Source of the DNA: Zea mays
Lineage: Eukaryota > Streptophyta > Magnoliopsida > Poales > Poaceae
DNA: 64,000 nt
Assembly: GCF_902167145.1 (NCBI RefSeq)
Contig: NC_050101.1
Coordinates: forward strand, 129,920,990 to 129,984,989
Reading direction: 5' to 3'
Part shown: positions 33,125-43,876 of the stretch, in pieces
How positions within the stretch are numbered: position 1 is the stretch's first letter
How the letters are laid out: every line of letters begins with the position of its first letter
The notes under the pieces: generated by a model
What the model saw: only the letters and a program-made list of their open reading frames with translations
What the model was told of the DNA's origin: nothing
Databases searched by the model: none
Program-made: the position numbers and the translations under genes

Positions 33125-34434
33125 TGATAGTCGCCTAGAGGGGGGGTGAATAGGGCGAAACTGAAATTTACAAATATAAACACAACTACAAGCCGGGTTA
33201 GCGTTAGTAATAAGGAAACGAGTCCGCGAGAGAGGGCGCAAAACAAATCCCAAGCGAATAAGCAAGTGAGACACGGAGATTTGTTTTACCGAGGTTCGGT
33301 TCTTGCAAACCTACTCCCCGTTGAGGAGGCCACAAAGGCCGGGTCTCTTTCAACCCTTCCCTCTCTCAAACGATCCCACGGACCGAGTGAGCTTTCTCTT
33401 CTCAATCACTTGGAACACAAAGTTCCCACAAGGACCACCACAAGTTTGGTGTCTCTTGTCTCAATTACAAGTGAGTTTGATCGCTATGAAAGAATCAAGA
33501 ACGAAGAAAGCAATCCAAGCGCAAGAGCTCGAAAGAACACAAGCAAATCACTCTCTCTAGTCACTATTGTGTTGTGTGGAATTTGGAGAGGATTTGATCT
33601 CTTTGGTGTGTCTAGAATTGAATGCTAGAGCTCTTGTAGTAGTTGGGAAGTGGAAAACTTGGATGCAATGAATGGTGGGGTGGTTGGGGTATTTATAGCC
33701 CCAACCACCAAAAGTGGCCGTTGGGAGGCTGTCTGTTCGATGGCGCACCGGACAGTCCGGTGCACACCGGACAGTCCGGTGCCCCCTGCCACGTCATCAC
33801 TGCCGTTGGATTCTGACCGTTGGAGCTTCTGACTTGTGGGCCCGCCTGGGCGTCCGGTGCACACCGGACAGGTACTGTTTGCTGTCCGGTGTGCCAGCAT
33901 GGGCGTGCCTGCCATCTGCACACGCAGAGCCCGCATTAAATGCGCGGCAGAGAGCCGTTGGCGCGAAGATAGCCGTTGCTCTGGAGTCGCACCGGACAGT
34001 TCGGTGCACACCGGACAGTCCGGTGAATTATAGTGGACGAGCCGTTGGCTTTTCCCGAAGCTGGCGAGTTCCTGAGGCCGACCTCCCTTGGCGCACCGGA
34101 CACTGTCCGGTGTACACCGGACAGTCCGGTGAATTATAGCCGAGTCGCCTCCGGAAATTCCCGAAGGTGGCGAGTTCGAGTCTGAGTCCCCCTGGTGCAC
34201 CGGACATGTCCGGTGGCACACCGGACAGTCCGGTGCGCCAGACCAAAGGAGCCTTCGGTTGCCCCTTTGCTCCTTTGTTGAATCCAAAGCTTGGTCATTT
34301 TATTGGCTGAGTGTGAACCTTTTACACCTGTATCATCTATACACTTGGGCAAACAAGTTAGTCCAAAGATTTGTGTTGGGCAATTCAACCACCAAAATTA
34401 TATAGGAACTAGGTGTAAGCCTAATTCCCTTTCA
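33125..34434 (-). repeat. 3' LTR of C2 (1310 bp)
   Basis: Contains the same 8-bp-arm palindromes as C1 (33747-34232, about ten arms pairs including variants) upstream of a GGCTATAAATACC TATA box (about 33700-33689). Confidence 0.95.
33747..34232. promoter_or_regulatory. palindrome cluster upstream of the TATA box in the C2 LTR
   Basis: Pairs of CACCGGAC / GTCCGGTG arms with 1-3 base spacers occur near 33747, 33765, 33992, 34010, 34096, 34115, 34199 and 34217. A rearranged group lies at 33855-33893, where the arms are inverted or spread apart. One copy shows GTTCGGTG, a C-to-T change. The arrangement matches C1 and C3. Confidence 0.75.
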
Positions 34435-34450
34435 ATCTCCCCCTTTTTGG
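34435..34450 (-). other. polypurine tract of C2
   Basis: The minus strand reads CCAAAAAGGGGGAGAT directly before the 3' LTR. Related purine runs recur at about 34723, 34832, 34931 and 35051 in the 3' non-coding region. Confidence 0.85.
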
Positions 34451-35247
34451 TGATTGATGCCAACACAAACCAAAGCAAATATAGAAGTGCATAATTGAAC
34501 TAGTTTGCATGATGTAAGTGTAAAGGTTGCTTGGAATTTAGCCAATATTATTACTTACAAGATATGCATGGATTGTTTCTTATTTATAACATTTTGGACC
34601 ACGCTTGCACCACATGTTTTGTTTTTGCAAACTCTTTTGTAGATCATTTTCAAAGTTTTTTTTTTGCAAATAGTCAAAGGTAAATGAATAAGATTTTTGC
34701 AAAGCATTTTCAAGATTTGAAATCTCCCCCTGTTTCAAATGCTTTTCTTTTGACTAAACAAAATTCCCCTAAAGGAGATCCTCCTCTTAGTGTTCAAGAG
34801 GGTTTTGATATATCATTTTGAAATACTACTTTCTCCCCTTTTTGAACACAATAGGAAAATCAATTGATAAATATTCAACACTAAGTTTTTGAAATCGGTG
34901 GTGGTGCGGTCCTTTTGCTTTGGGCTCCTTTCTCCCCCTTTTTGGCATGAATCGCCAAAAACGGAATCATTAGAGCCCGCAAAGTAGTTTCTTCCCCTTT
35001 GGTCATAAACAAATGAGTTAAGATTATACCAAAGACGAAGTCCTTTTGCTTTCTCCCCCAAGGATGCAGAGTGGTATGTAGCGACGGCGAAGGTTGAGTT
35101 ACGGAGTGGAAGCCTTTTTGTCTTCGCCGAAGACTCCAATTCCCTTTCAATATACCTATGACTTGGTTTGAAATAGACTTGAAAACACATTAGTCATAGC
35201 ATAGGAAGGGGATACGATCAAAGTTATATAAATGCTATGTGTGCAAT
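34451..35247 (-). other. 3' non-coding region of C2
   Basis: About 800 bp between the pol stop and the polypurine tract. A 125-codon minus frame (34813-35190) shows no signal peptide plus membrane-anchor layout and no resemblance to an envelope protein, so I call no gene here. Confidence 0.6.
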
Positions 35248-38200
35248 CTAACAAAAGAAATTGCGCGAATCAAGAATATTGAGCTCATGCCTAAGTTTGT
35301 TAAAAGATTGTTCATCAAGAGGCTTGGTAAAGATATCGGCTAATTGATCTTTAGTGTTAATGTAAGAAATCTCGATATCTCCCTTTTGTTGGTGATCCCT
35401 AAGAAAATGATACCGAATGGCTATGTGTTTAGTGCGGCTATGCTCGACGGGATTGTCGGCCATTTTGATTGCACTCTCATTATCACATAGCAAAGGGACT
35501 TTGGTTAATTTGTAACCGTAGTCCCGCAGGGTTTGCCTCATCCAAAGCAATTGCGCGCAACAATGACCTGCGGCAATGTACTCGGCTTCGGCGGTGGAAA
35601 GAGCGACCGAATTTTGCTTCTTTGAAGCCCAAGACACCAAGGATCTTCCCAAGAACTGGCAAGTCCCTGATGTGCTCTTTCTATTGATTTTGCACCCCGC
35701 CCAATCGGCATCGGAATAGCCAATTAAATCAAATGTGGATCCTTTAGGATACCAAAGCCCAAACTTAGGAGTATAAGCCAAATATCTCAAGATTCGTTTT
35801 ACGGCCGTAAGGTGAGCTTCCTTAGGGTCGGCTTGGAATCTTGCACACATGCATACAGAAAGCATAATATTCGGTCGAGATGCACATAAATAGAGTAAAG
35901 AACCTATCATCGACCGGTATACCTTTTGATCTACGGACTTACCTCCCGTGTCGAGGTCGAGATGCCCATTAGTTCCCATGGGTGTCTTGATGGGTTTGGC
36001 ATCCTTCATCCCAAACTTGGTTAGAATGTCTTGAGTGTACTTTGTTTGGCTGATGAAGGTGCCCTCTTGGAGTTGCTTCACTTGGAATCCTAGAAAATAC
36101 TTCAACTCCCCCATCATAGACATCTCAAACTTCTGTGTCATGATCCTACTAAACTCTTCACATGTAGACTCGTTAGTAGACCCAAATATAATATCATCAA
36201 CATAAATTTGGCATACAAACAAGTCATTTTCAAGAGTTTTAGTAAAGAGTGTAGGATCGGCTTTACCGACTTTGAATACATTTGCAATAAGAAAATCTCT
36301 AAGGCATTCATACCATGCTCTTGGGGCTTGCTTGAGCCCATAAAGCGCCTTAGAGAGCTTATAGACATGATTAGGATACTTACTGTCTTCAAAGCCGGGA
36401 GGTTGCTCAACATAGACCTCTTCCTTGATTGGTCCATTGAGGAAGGCACTTTTCACGTCCATTTGATAAAGCTTAAAGCCATGGTAAGTAGCATAGGCTA
36501 ATAATATGCGAATTGACTCAAGCCTAGCTACGGGTGCATAGGTTTCACCGAAATCCAAACCTTCGACTTGGGAGTATCCCTTGGCCACAAGTCGAGCTTT
36601 GTTCCTTGTCACCACACCATGCTCGTCTTGCTTGTTGCGGAAGACCCATTTGGTTCCTACAACATTTTGATTAGGACGTGGAACTAAATGCCATACCTCA
36701 TTTCTAGTGAAGTTGTTGAGCTCCTCTTGCATTGCCACCACCCAATCCGAATCTTGGAGTGCTTCCTCTATCCTGTGTGGCTCAATAGAGGAAACAAACG
36801 AGTAATGTTCACAAAAATGTGCAACACGAGATCGAGTAGTTACCCCCTTATGAATGTCGCCGAGGATGGTGTCGACGGGGTGATCTCGTTGGATTGCTTG
36901 GTGGACTCTTGGGTGTGGCGGCCTTTGCTCTTCATCCTCCTTGTCTTCCTCATTTGTATCTCCCCCTTGATCATTGCTATCATCTTGAGGTGGCTCATTT
37001 GCTTGATCTTGAGCTTCATCCTCATTTTCAGTCGGTGGAGATGCTTGCATGGAGGAGGATGGTTGATCTTGTGTATTTGGAGACTCTTCGGATTCCTTAG
37101 GACACACATCCCCAATGGACATGTTCCTTAGCGCTATGCATGGAGCCTCTTCATCACCTATCTCATCAAGATCAACTTGCTCTACTTGAGAGCCGTTAGT
37201 TTCATCAAACACAACGTCACATGAGACTTCAACTAGTCCAGTGGACTTGTTAAAGACCCTATATGCCCTTGTGTTTGAGTCATAACCAAGTAAAAAGCCT
37301 TCTACAGTCTTAGGAGCAAATTTAGATTTTCTACCTCTTTTAACAAGTATAAAGCATTTGCTACCAAAGACTCTAAAATATGAAATGTTGGGCTTTTTAC
37401 CGATTAGGAGTTCATATGATGTCTTCTTGAGGATTCGATGTAGATATAATCGGTTGATGGCGTAGCAGGCGGTGTTGACTGCCTCGGCCCAAAACTGATC
37501 CAAAGTCTTGTACTCATCAAGCATTGTCCTTGCCATGTCCAATAGAGTTCGATTCTTCCTCTCCACTACACCATTTTGTTGAGGTGTGTAGGGAGAAGAG
37601 AACTCATGCTTGATGCCCTCTTCCTCAAGAAAACCTTCGATTTGAGAGTTCTTGAACTCCGTCCCGTTGTCGCTTCTTATTTTCTTGATCCTTAAGCCGA
37701 ACTCATTTTGAGCCCGTCTCAAGAATCCCTTTAAGGTCTCTTGGGTTTGAGATTTTTCCTGTAAAAAGAATACCCAAGTGAAGCGAGAATAATCATCCAC
37801 AATAACTAGACAGTACTTACTTCCGCCGATGCTTATGTAAGCGATCGGGCCGAATAGGTCCATGTGTAGGAGCTCCAGTGGCCTGTCACTAGTCATAATG
37901 TTCTTGTGTGGATGATGAGTGCCAACTTGCTTTCCTGCTTGGCATGCGCTACAAACCCTGTCTTTCTCAAAATGAACATTTGTTAATCCTAAAATGTGTT
38001 CTCCCTTTAGAAGTTTATGAAGATTCTTCATCCCAACATGGGCTAGTCGGCGGTGCCAGAGCCAACCCATGTTAATCTTAGCAATTAAGCAAGTGTCGAG
38101 TTCAGCTCTATCAAAATCTACCAAGTACAGCTGACCCTCTAACACTCCCTTAAATGCTATTGAATCATCACTTCTTCTAAAGACAGTGACACCTATATCA

Positions 38201-38475
38201 GTGAAAAGACAGTTGTAGCCCATTTGACATAATTGGGATACGGAAAGCAAATTGTAGTCTAATGAATCTACAAGAAAAACATTGGAAATAGAATGGTCGG
38301 GTGATATAGCAATTTTACCAAGACCTTTGACCAAACCTTGATTTCCATCCCCGAATGTGATAGCTCGTTGGGGATCTTGGTTTTTCTCGTAGGAGGAGAA
38401 CATCCTTTTCTCCCCTGTCATATGGTTTGTGCACCCGCTGTCGAGTATCCAACTTGAGCCCCCGGATGCATAAAC
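35248..38475 (-). CDS. pol polyprotein of copia element C2
   Basis: Open from VYASGGSSW (38475) to TAA at 35248. Upstream it is bounded by a TAG at 38476-38478. Protease: [14 protein letters not shown]. Numbered from the Met at 38421: integrase zinc site H-H-C-C at about 123-160; integrase core D188 (DLFGP), D251 (SDNGTEF), E287 ([10 protein letters not shown]); then a Ser/Asp/Glu-rich linker (about 430-520). Reverse transcriptase with the YVDDIIFGS active site (near 36190); RNase H with [20 protein letters not shown] and [11 protein letters not shown]. No internal stop or frameshift is visible. Pol lies in a different frame from gag, so expression needs frameshifting, splicing or internal initiation. 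The TAG at the junction argues against simple frameshifting upstream of it. Confidence 0.93.
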   Translation of the reverse strand, partial: VYASGGSSWILDSGCTNHMTGEKRMFSSYEKNQDPQRAITFGDGNQGLVKGLGKIAISPDHSISNVFLVDSLDYNLLSVSQLCQMGYNCLFTDIGVTVFRRSDDSIAFKGVLEGQLYLVDFDRAELDTCLIAKINMGWLWHRRLAHVGMKNLHKLLKGEHILGLTNVHFEKDRVCSACQAGKQVGTHHPHKNIMTSDRPLELLHMDLFGPIAYISIGGSKYCLVIVDDYSRFTWVFFLQEKSQTQETLKGFLRRAQNEFGLRIKKIRSDNGTEFKNSQIEGFLEEEGIKHEFSSPYTPQQNGVVERKNRTLLDMARTMLDEYKTLDQFWAEAVNTACYAINRLYLHRILKKTSYELLIGKKPNISYFRVFGSKCFILVKRGRKSKFAPKTVEGFLLGYDSNTRAYRVFNKSTGLVEVSCDVVFDETNGSQVEQVDLDEIGDEEAPCIALRNMSIGDVCPKESEESPNTQDQPSSSMQASPPTENEDEAQDQANEPPQDDSNDQGGDTNEEDKEDEEQRPPHPRVHQAIQRDHPVDTILGDIHKGVTTRSRVAHFCEHYSFVSSIEPHRIEEALQDSDWVVAMQEELNNFTRNEVWHLVPRPNQNVVGTKWVFRNKQDEHGVVTRNKARLVAKGYSQVEGLDFGETYAPVARLESIRILLAYATYHGFKLYQMDVKSAFLNGPIKEEVYVEQPPGFEDSKYPNHVYKLSKALYGLKQAPRAWYECLRDFLIANVFKVGKADPTLFTKTLENDLFVCQIYVDDIIFGSTNESTCEEFSRIMTQKFEMSMMGELKYFLGFQVKQLQEGTFISQTKYTQDILTKFGMKDAKPIKTPMGTNGHLDLDTGGKSVDQKVYRSMIGSLLYLCASRPNIMLSVCMCARFQADPKEAHLTAVKRILRYLAYTPKFGLWYPKGSTFDLIGYSDADWAGCKINRKSTSGTCQFLGRSLVSWASKKQNSVALSTAEAEYIAAGHCCAQLLWMRQTLRDYGYKLTKVPLLCDNESAIKMADNPVEHSRTKHIAIRYHFLRDHQQKGDIEISYINTKDQLADIFTKPLDEQSFNKLRHELNILDSRNFFC

Positions 38476-38478
38476 CTA
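38476..38478 (-). other. TAG at the gag/pol junction of C2, in a splice-acceptor-like context
   Basis: The minus strand reads AAATTTGTGATGTAG then GTTTATGCATCC. At the same place C1 has AAATTTGCCTTGCAG|G (27229-27227) and C3 has CTTGCAG|G (50991-50989). All three match the plant 3' splice consensus NAG|G at the first base of pol. Confidence 0.6.
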
Positions 38479-38488
38479 CATCACAAAT

Positions 38489-41185
38489 TTAGTTCTTGAC
38501 TTTAGGTACCCAAATGGTTTTGGGTCCTTTGGCATTAGACACAAGAACTTTGGGTACCCAAACACAAGTCTTGGAGCCCTTGTGCTTGCCCCCAACATAT
38601 TTGGCAACTACTTTGCCGGATTTGTTAGTTAAAACATAAGATGCATCAAAAGTTTTAAATGAAAGACTATGTTCATTTGATGCACTAGGAATTTTCTTAG
38701 GCAACTTAGCACGGGTTGGTTGCCTAGAACTAGATGTCTCACCCTTATACATAAAAGCATGATTTGGGCCAGAGTGAGACTTCCTAGAATGAATTCTCCT
38801 AATTTTGCTCTCGGGATAACCGGCAGGGTATAAAATGTAACCCTCGTTATCCTGAGGCATGGGAGCCTTGCCCTTAACAAAGTTGGACAATTTTTTAGGA
38901 GGGGCACTAATTTTGACATTGTCTCCCCTTTGGAAGTCAATGCCATCCTTGACGCCCGGGCGTCTCCCATTATAAAGCATGCTACGAGCAAATTTAAATT
39001 TTTCATTTTCCAAGTTGTGCTCGGCAATTTTAGCATCTAGTTTTGCTATATGATCATTTTGTTGTTTAATTAAAGCCATATGATCATGAATAGCATTAAT
39101 ATCAACATCTTTACATCTAGTACAAATAGATACATGCTCAATGGTAGATGTAGAGGGTTTGCAAGATTTTAATTCTACAACCTTAGCTTGTAACATGTCA
39201 TTCTTAGTTCTAAGGTCGGAAATGGTAGCATTGTAATCATCAAAATCTTTAGCCTTAGCAAGCAAATTTTCATTCTCAATTTTAAGGCTGGCAAGAGAGG
39301 CATTCAACTCATCAATCCTAGCAAGTAAATCAATATTATCATCTCTAGGATTTGAAGTTGAAACATTGCAAACATGTGAACTAACCTTAGCATTTAAACT
39401 AGCATTTTCATTCCTAAGGTTGTCAATCATCTCACGGCAAGTGCTTATCTCACTAGATAACTTTTCACATTTTTCAATTTCAAGAGCATAAGCCTTTTTA
39501 ACCTTAACATGTTTCTTGTTTTCTTTAATTAGACAATCCTCTTGGGAATCCAAAAGGTCATCCTTTTCATGAATAGCACTAACTAATTCATTTAATTTTT
39601 CCTTTTGAGCTATGTTAAGGTTGGCAAAAAGGGAACGCAAATTATCCTCCTCATCACTAGCATTATCATCACTAGAAGATTCATATTTAGTGGAGGAGTT
39701 AGATCTAACCTTTTTCCGTTTGCCGTCCTTTGCCATGAGGCACTTGTGGCCGACGTTGGGGAAGAGGAGTCCCTTGGTGACGGCGATGTTGGCGGCGTCC
39801 TCGTCGTCGGAGGAGTCGCTTGAGCTTTCGTCGGAATCCCATTCCCGACAAACATGGGCATCGCCGCCCTTCTTCTTGTAGTACCTCTTCTTCTCCTTTC
39901 TTCTCCCCTTCTTGTTGTCGCCTCGGTCACTGTCACTAGATATGGGACATTTAGCAATAAAATGACCGGGCTTACCACACTTGTAGCAAACCTTCTTGGA
40001 GCGGGACTTGTAATCCTTCCCCCTCCTTTGCTTGAGGATTTGGCGGAAGCTCTTGATGACGAGCGCCATTTCCTCATTGTCGAGCTTGGAGGCGTCTATT
40101 GGTTGTCGACTTGGTGTAGACTCCTCCTTCCTCTCCTCCGTTGCCTTGAATGCAACGGGTTGAGCTTCGGATGTGGTGGCATCATCAAGCTCGTTGATCT
40201 TCCTTGAGCCTTCGATCATGCACTCAAAACTCACAAAATTCCCGATAACTTCCTCGGGGGTCATTTTAGTATATCTAGGATTACCACGGATTAATTGAAC
40301 TTGAGTAGGGTTAAGGAAAATAAGAGATCTTAGAATAACCTTAACCATCTCGTGGTCATCCCACTTTACGCTCCCGAGGTTACGCACTTGATTCACCAAG
40401 GTCTTGAGCCGGTTGTACATGTGTTGTGGCTCTTCCCCTTTGCGAAGCCGGAACCGACCGAGCTCCCCCTCGATCGTTTCCCGCTTGGTGATCTTGGTGA
40501 GCTCGTCTCCTTCGTGCGCGGTTTTGAGCACATCCCAAATCTCCTTGGCGCTCTTCAACCCTTGTACTTTGTTATACTCCTCTCTACTTAGAGAGGCGAG
40601 GAGTATTGTTGTTGCTTGAGAGTTGAAGTGCTCGATTTGGGCCACCTCATCCTCATCATAGTTCTCATCCCCTACCGACGGTACCTGTGCACCAAACTCA
40701 ACAACATCCCATATACTTTTGTGGAGCGAGGTTAGATGAAATCGCATTAAATCGCTCCACCTAGCGTAATCTTCACCATCAAAAGTTGGTGGTTTGCCTA
40801 ATGGGACGGAAAGTAAAGGTGTATGTTTGGAAATGCGAGGGTATCGTAGGGGGATCTTACTATACTTCTTGCGCTCTTGGCGCTTAGAAGTGACGGAGGG
40901 CGCATCGGAGTCGGAGGTCGATGTTGATGAAGTGTCGGTCTCGTAGTAGACCACTTTCCTCATCCTCTTGTGCTTGTCGCCTTTCCGATGCGGCTTGTAG
41001 GAAGAAGATTTTTCCTTCTTCTCTTTGTGGTGAGAAGAGGAAGACTTTTTCTCCTTCCGTTTGGAGGAGTCCTTCTTCTTCTCCTTCCTCTTGGTGCGGG
41101 ACTCTTCCGATGAAGTGCTCCCGTGGCTTGTAGTGGGCTTTTCGCCGGTCTCCATCTCCTTCTTGGCGTGATCTCCCGACATCAC
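38489..41185 (-). CDS. gag of copia element C2, 898 aa, intact
   Basis: One uninterrupted frame from ATG 41185 to TAA 38489. The N-terminus (1-85) is extremely Lys/Ser/Glu-rich (KRKEKKKDSSKRKEKKSSSS), probably RNA- or nucleus-associated. The gag core follows (about 120-330: ARWSDLMRFHLTSLHKSIWD, MYNRLKTLVNQVRNLGS). A CX2CX4HX4C zinc knuckle (CYKCGKPGHFIAKC, near residue 400) precedes an acidic Ser/Asp patch. The C-terminal half is coiled-coil (about 530-740), ending CVWVPKVLVS ... IWVPKVKN. Very long gag proteins with a coiled-coil extension are a Sirevirus feature. This copy looks able to make capsid protein. Confidence 0.95.
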   Translation of the reverse strand: MMSGDHAKKEMETGEKPTTSHGSTSSEESRTKRKEKKKDSSKRKEKKSSSSHHKEKKEKSSSYKPHRKGDKHKRMRKVVYYETDTSSTSTSDSDAPSVTSKRQERKKYSKIPLRYPRISKHTPLLSVPLGKPPTFDGEDYARWSDLMRFHLTSLHKSIWDVVEFGAQVPSVGDENYDEDEVAQIEHFNSQATTILLASLSREEYNKVQGLKSAKEIWDVLKTAHEGDELTKITKRETIEGELGRFRLRKGEEPQHMYNRLKTLVNQVRNLGSVKWDDHEMVKVILRSLIFLNPTQVQLIRGNPRYTKMTPEEVIGNFVSFECMIEGSRKINELDDATTSEAQPVAFKATEERKEESTPSRQPIDASKLDNEEMALVIKSFRQILKQRRGKDYKSRSKKVCYKCGKPGHFIAKCPISSDSDRGDNKKGRRKEKKRYYKKKGGDAHVCREWDSDESSSDSSDDEDAANIAVTKGLLFPNVGHKCLMAKDGKRKKVRSNSSTKYESSSDDNASDEEDNLRSLFANLNIAQKEKLNELVSAIHEKDDLLDSQEDCLIKENKKHVKVKKAYALEIEKCEKLSSEISTCREMIDNLRNENASLNAKVSSHVCNVSTSNPRDDNIDLLARIDELNASLASLKIENENLLAKAKDFDDYNATISDLRTKNDMLQAKVVELKSCKPSTSTIEHVSICTRCKDVDINAIHDHMALIKQQNDHIAKLDAKIAEHNLENEKFKFARSMLYNGRRPGVKDGIDFQRGDNVKISAPPKKLSNFVKGKAPMPQDNEGYILYPAGYPESKIRRIHSRKSHSGPNHAFMYKGETSSSRQPTRAKLPKKIPSASNEHSLSFKTFDASYVLTNKSGKVVAKYVGGKHKGSKTCVWVPKVLVSNAKGPKTIWVPKVKN

Positions 41186-41215
41186 TTCGAGCGGTTAGGC
41201 TCTAATGAAGCACCG

Positions 41216-41228
41216 GGCTCTAATACCA
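41216..41228 (-). other. primer binding site of C2
   Basis: The minus strand reads TGGTATTAGAGCC, one C-to-T change from the canonical TGGTATCAGAGCC (C1). It lies two bases inside the LTR. Confidence 0.88.
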
Positions 41229-41230
41229 AT

Positions 41231-42540
41231 TGATAGTCGCCTAGAGGGGGGGTGAATAGGGCGAAACTGAAATTTACAAATATAAACACAACTACAAGCC
41301 GGGTTAGCGTTAGTAATAAGGAAACGAGTCCGCGAGAGAGGGCGCAAAACAAATCCCAAGCGAATAAGCAAGTGAGACACAGAGATTTGTTTTACCGAGG
41401 TTCGGTTCTTGCAAACCTACTCCCCGTTGAGGAGGCCACAAAGGCCGGGTCTCTTTCAACCCTTCCCTCTCTCAAACGATCCCACGGACCGAGTGAGCTT
41501 TCTCTTCTCAATCACTTGGAACACAAAGTTCCCACAAGGACCACCACAAGTTTGGTGTCTCTTGTCTCAATTACAAGTGAGTTTGATCGCTATGAAAGAA
41601 TCAAGAACGAAGAAAGCAATCCAAGCGCAAGAGCTCGAAAGAACACAAGCAAATCACTCTCTCTAGTCACTATTGTGTTGTGTGGAATTTGGAGAGGATT
41701 TGATCTCTTTGGTGTGTCTAGAATTGAATGCTAGAGCTCTTGTAGTAGTTGGGAAGTGGAAAACTTGGATGCAATGAATGGTGGGGTGGTTGGGGTATTT
41801 ATAGCCCCAACCACCAAAAGTGGCCGTTGGGAGGCTGTCTGTTCGATGGCGCACCGGACAGTCCGGTGCACACCGGACAGTCTGGTGCCCCCTGCCACGT
41901 CATCACTGCCGTTGGATTCTGACCGTTGGAGCTTCTGACTTGTGGGCCCGCCTGGGTGTCCGGTGCACACCGGACAGGTACTGTTTGCTGTCCGGTGTGC
42001 CAGCATGGGCGTGCCTGCCATCTGCGCACGCAGAGCCCGCATTAAATGCGCGGCAGAGAGCCGTTGGCGCGAAGATAGCCGTTGCTCTGGAGTCGCACCG
42101 GACAGTCCGGTGCACACCGGACAGTCCGGTGAATTATAGTGGACGAGCCGTTGGCTTTTCCCGAAGCTGGCGAGTTCCTGAGGCCGACCTCCCTTGGCGC
42201 ACCGGACACTGTCCGGTGTACACCGGACAGTCCGGTGAATTATAGCCGAGTCGCCTCCGGAAATTCCCGAAGGTGGCGAGTTCGAGTCTGAGTCCCCCTG
42301 GTGCACCGGACATGTCCGGTGGCACACCGGACAGTCCGGTGCGCCAGACCAAAGGAGCCTTCGGTTGCCCCTTTGCTCCTTTGTTGAATCCAAAGCTTGG
42401 TCATTTTATTGGCTGAGTGTGAACCTTTTACACCTGTATCATCTATACACTTGGGCAAACAAGTTAGTCCAAAGATTTGTGTTGGGCAATTCAACCACCA
42501 AAATTATATAGGAACTAGGTGTAAGCCTAATTCCCTTTCA
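41231..42540 (-). repeat. 5' LTR of C2 (1310 bp)
   Basis: Same length as the 3' LTR. Differences noted by eye are near 41379, 41882, 41955, 42025 and 42110, several of them C/T or G/A changes. Confidence 0.95.
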
Positions 42541-42985
42541 GCGGGCGTGCGCGAGATCTGGGGGTGAGGGCACGACGGACATCCATGCGCGGGCGTGGGA
42601 GGGAGGGAGCGGTGGGAATGAGCGGAGCGGAGCCGAGGATGTCGCGGGTGGGAGTGGAGGCAGAACCATGCACCATACTGGTGTGTGGACGCCTACACTA
42701 TGTTCTTAATTAGTTGTAAAGAAAAGATTAGATTTGTAGTAGTTTAGGGTGAACTTGGATTGCAGGGCCTGAAAACGTGGAATCATTACGACAATACTAG
42801 ATTCAGCATTGTGTCAAATAGGATTACCGAAAATCTATTTTCACCATTCAAAAGTGGACATCATTACATAATTTTAGTGGGTAAATAAACTAATTTTTTT
42901 TGCTAATTCATAAGCAGAAGGGCATATTTTTTCCATTTGAAATGGCGAAACTACGTAATGAATCAATGACCTTCCAAAACAAATA

Positions 42986-43145
42986 TTCGTCCTGTCCTAA
43001 AATAAAATTCGTTTTAGCAAATTAGTGGGTTCATACAACACTTCATATATATATGTTTTGTATACGTGTCTAGATTAATTATCATCTATTTGAATATAGA
43101 CATAAAATCAAAGCTAAAACGACTACTATTTTGAGACGGATGGGG
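42986..43145. mobile_element. Stowaway-like MITE (about 160 bp)
   Basis: Flanked by TA on both sides (42984-42985, 43146-43147). Imperfect terminal inverted repeats are TTCGTCCTGTCCTAAAATA at the left and, inverted, CCCCATCCGTCTCAAAATA at the right, close to the grass Stowaway end CTCCCTCCGTCCCAAAATA. Both arms continue into CGTTTTAG. Confidence 0.6.
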
Positions 43146-43263
43146 TAGATAACACACGTTGCAATTGGCCGTCGACAAGATTTGCTAACGTACATGTGCA
43201 CGGTGTTTTTACACACATTGTTATTCATTGTTAGCGTATAGCGCATCTTGTTGTTGTTCATTA

Positions 43264-43595
43264 GAGCATCTCCGACAAGGTGACCTAAAACAGTATCTTA
43301 AAAACTAAAATTCTACAACATATTTAAAGTATTTAGGACACTAAAAACAAATTGAGCTCCAAAAGTTAAACCATAAATCATTTATATTAGAAAACAAATT
43401 ATATTATTAGGAAAGAAAAGGTTAAGGATCATGTAGAAAATAAGTATATGGCACTAATCTGAGGGTTGTATATTTATGAAAACCTATATTTTTTGCTAAA
43501 AATTTATAAAATAGAGCATTGATGAAGTTGTTTTTATGAGTTGAGCTCTATATTTTAAGATAGAGCACTGATTTAAGACATTGTTGGAGATAGTC
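43264..43595. mobile_element. Tourist/Harbinger-like MITE (332 bp)
   Basis: Terminal inverted repeats are GAGCATCTCCGACAA (left) and GACTATCTCCAACAA (right, inverted). TTA is present on both sides (43261-43263, 43596-43598), the usual 3-bp target duplication of PIF/Harbinger. The interior is AT-rich and non-coding. Confidence 0.55.
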
Positions 43596-43669
43596 TTAGC
43601 TATCCTAGGTCTACATTTGGACCAAACAACCAAGTCCCAGGTATTCAACAGGGGTTCATATTGCCTTGC

Positions 43670-43757
43670 AGAATCTTCTCTCAAAAGAAAGAAACAAATA
43701 AAAGAGTGTCTTTAGAATCTTCTCTCAAAAGAAAGAAACAAATAAAAGAGTGTCTTT
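43670..43757 (+). repeat. tandem duplication, 44-bp period
   Basis: AGAATCTTCTCTCAAAAG through AGAGTGTCTTT occurs twice with no visible difference between the copies, so it is recent or under a constraint. Confidence 0.9.
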
Positions 43758-43876
43758 TTGAAGTAGAGTGCCAAGATGACAAAGGTCAATCGTACCAGTC
43801 GACATGACGTCGTGATCTGGTCACTCATTTTTACCGTCAGTGAGGGGTGTGTGACAAAAGAGTCCATTGAGTACTA

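Larger units (their letters stand above)
33125..42540 (-). mobile_element. Ty1/copia Sirevirus element C2 (Opie-like), nearly intact
   Basis: A complete 9416-bp element: LTRs of equal length (1310 bp), PBS, an 898-codon gag, a pol frame of over 1050 codons, a polypurine tract and a GCGGG target duplication. LTR ends are TGAAAGGGAATTAGG...GGCGACTATCA. By eye the LTRs differ by about five substitutions. It is the best preserved of the three copia elements; the one doubtful point is a TAG right at the start of pol. Opie-like is from memory of the LTR start. Confidence 0.95.
42546..43876. other. spacer between C2 and the Tat remnant
   Basis: 42546-42680 continues the GC-rich flank split by C2. 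The remainder is AT-rich and holds two MITEs and a tandem duplication, listed separately. No gene seen. Confidence 0.5.

Noticed and set aside
33625..34287. 220-codon frame with repeated HRTVRC/APDCPVC words, also at 41731-42393
   Set aside because: The words are translations of the LTR palindromes in different frames, not a cysteine-rich repeat protein.
34813..35190. Possible envelope-like ORF between pol and the 3' LTR of C2
   Set aside because: Only 125 codons, with no signal peptide plus anchor layout and no counterpart in C1 or C3.
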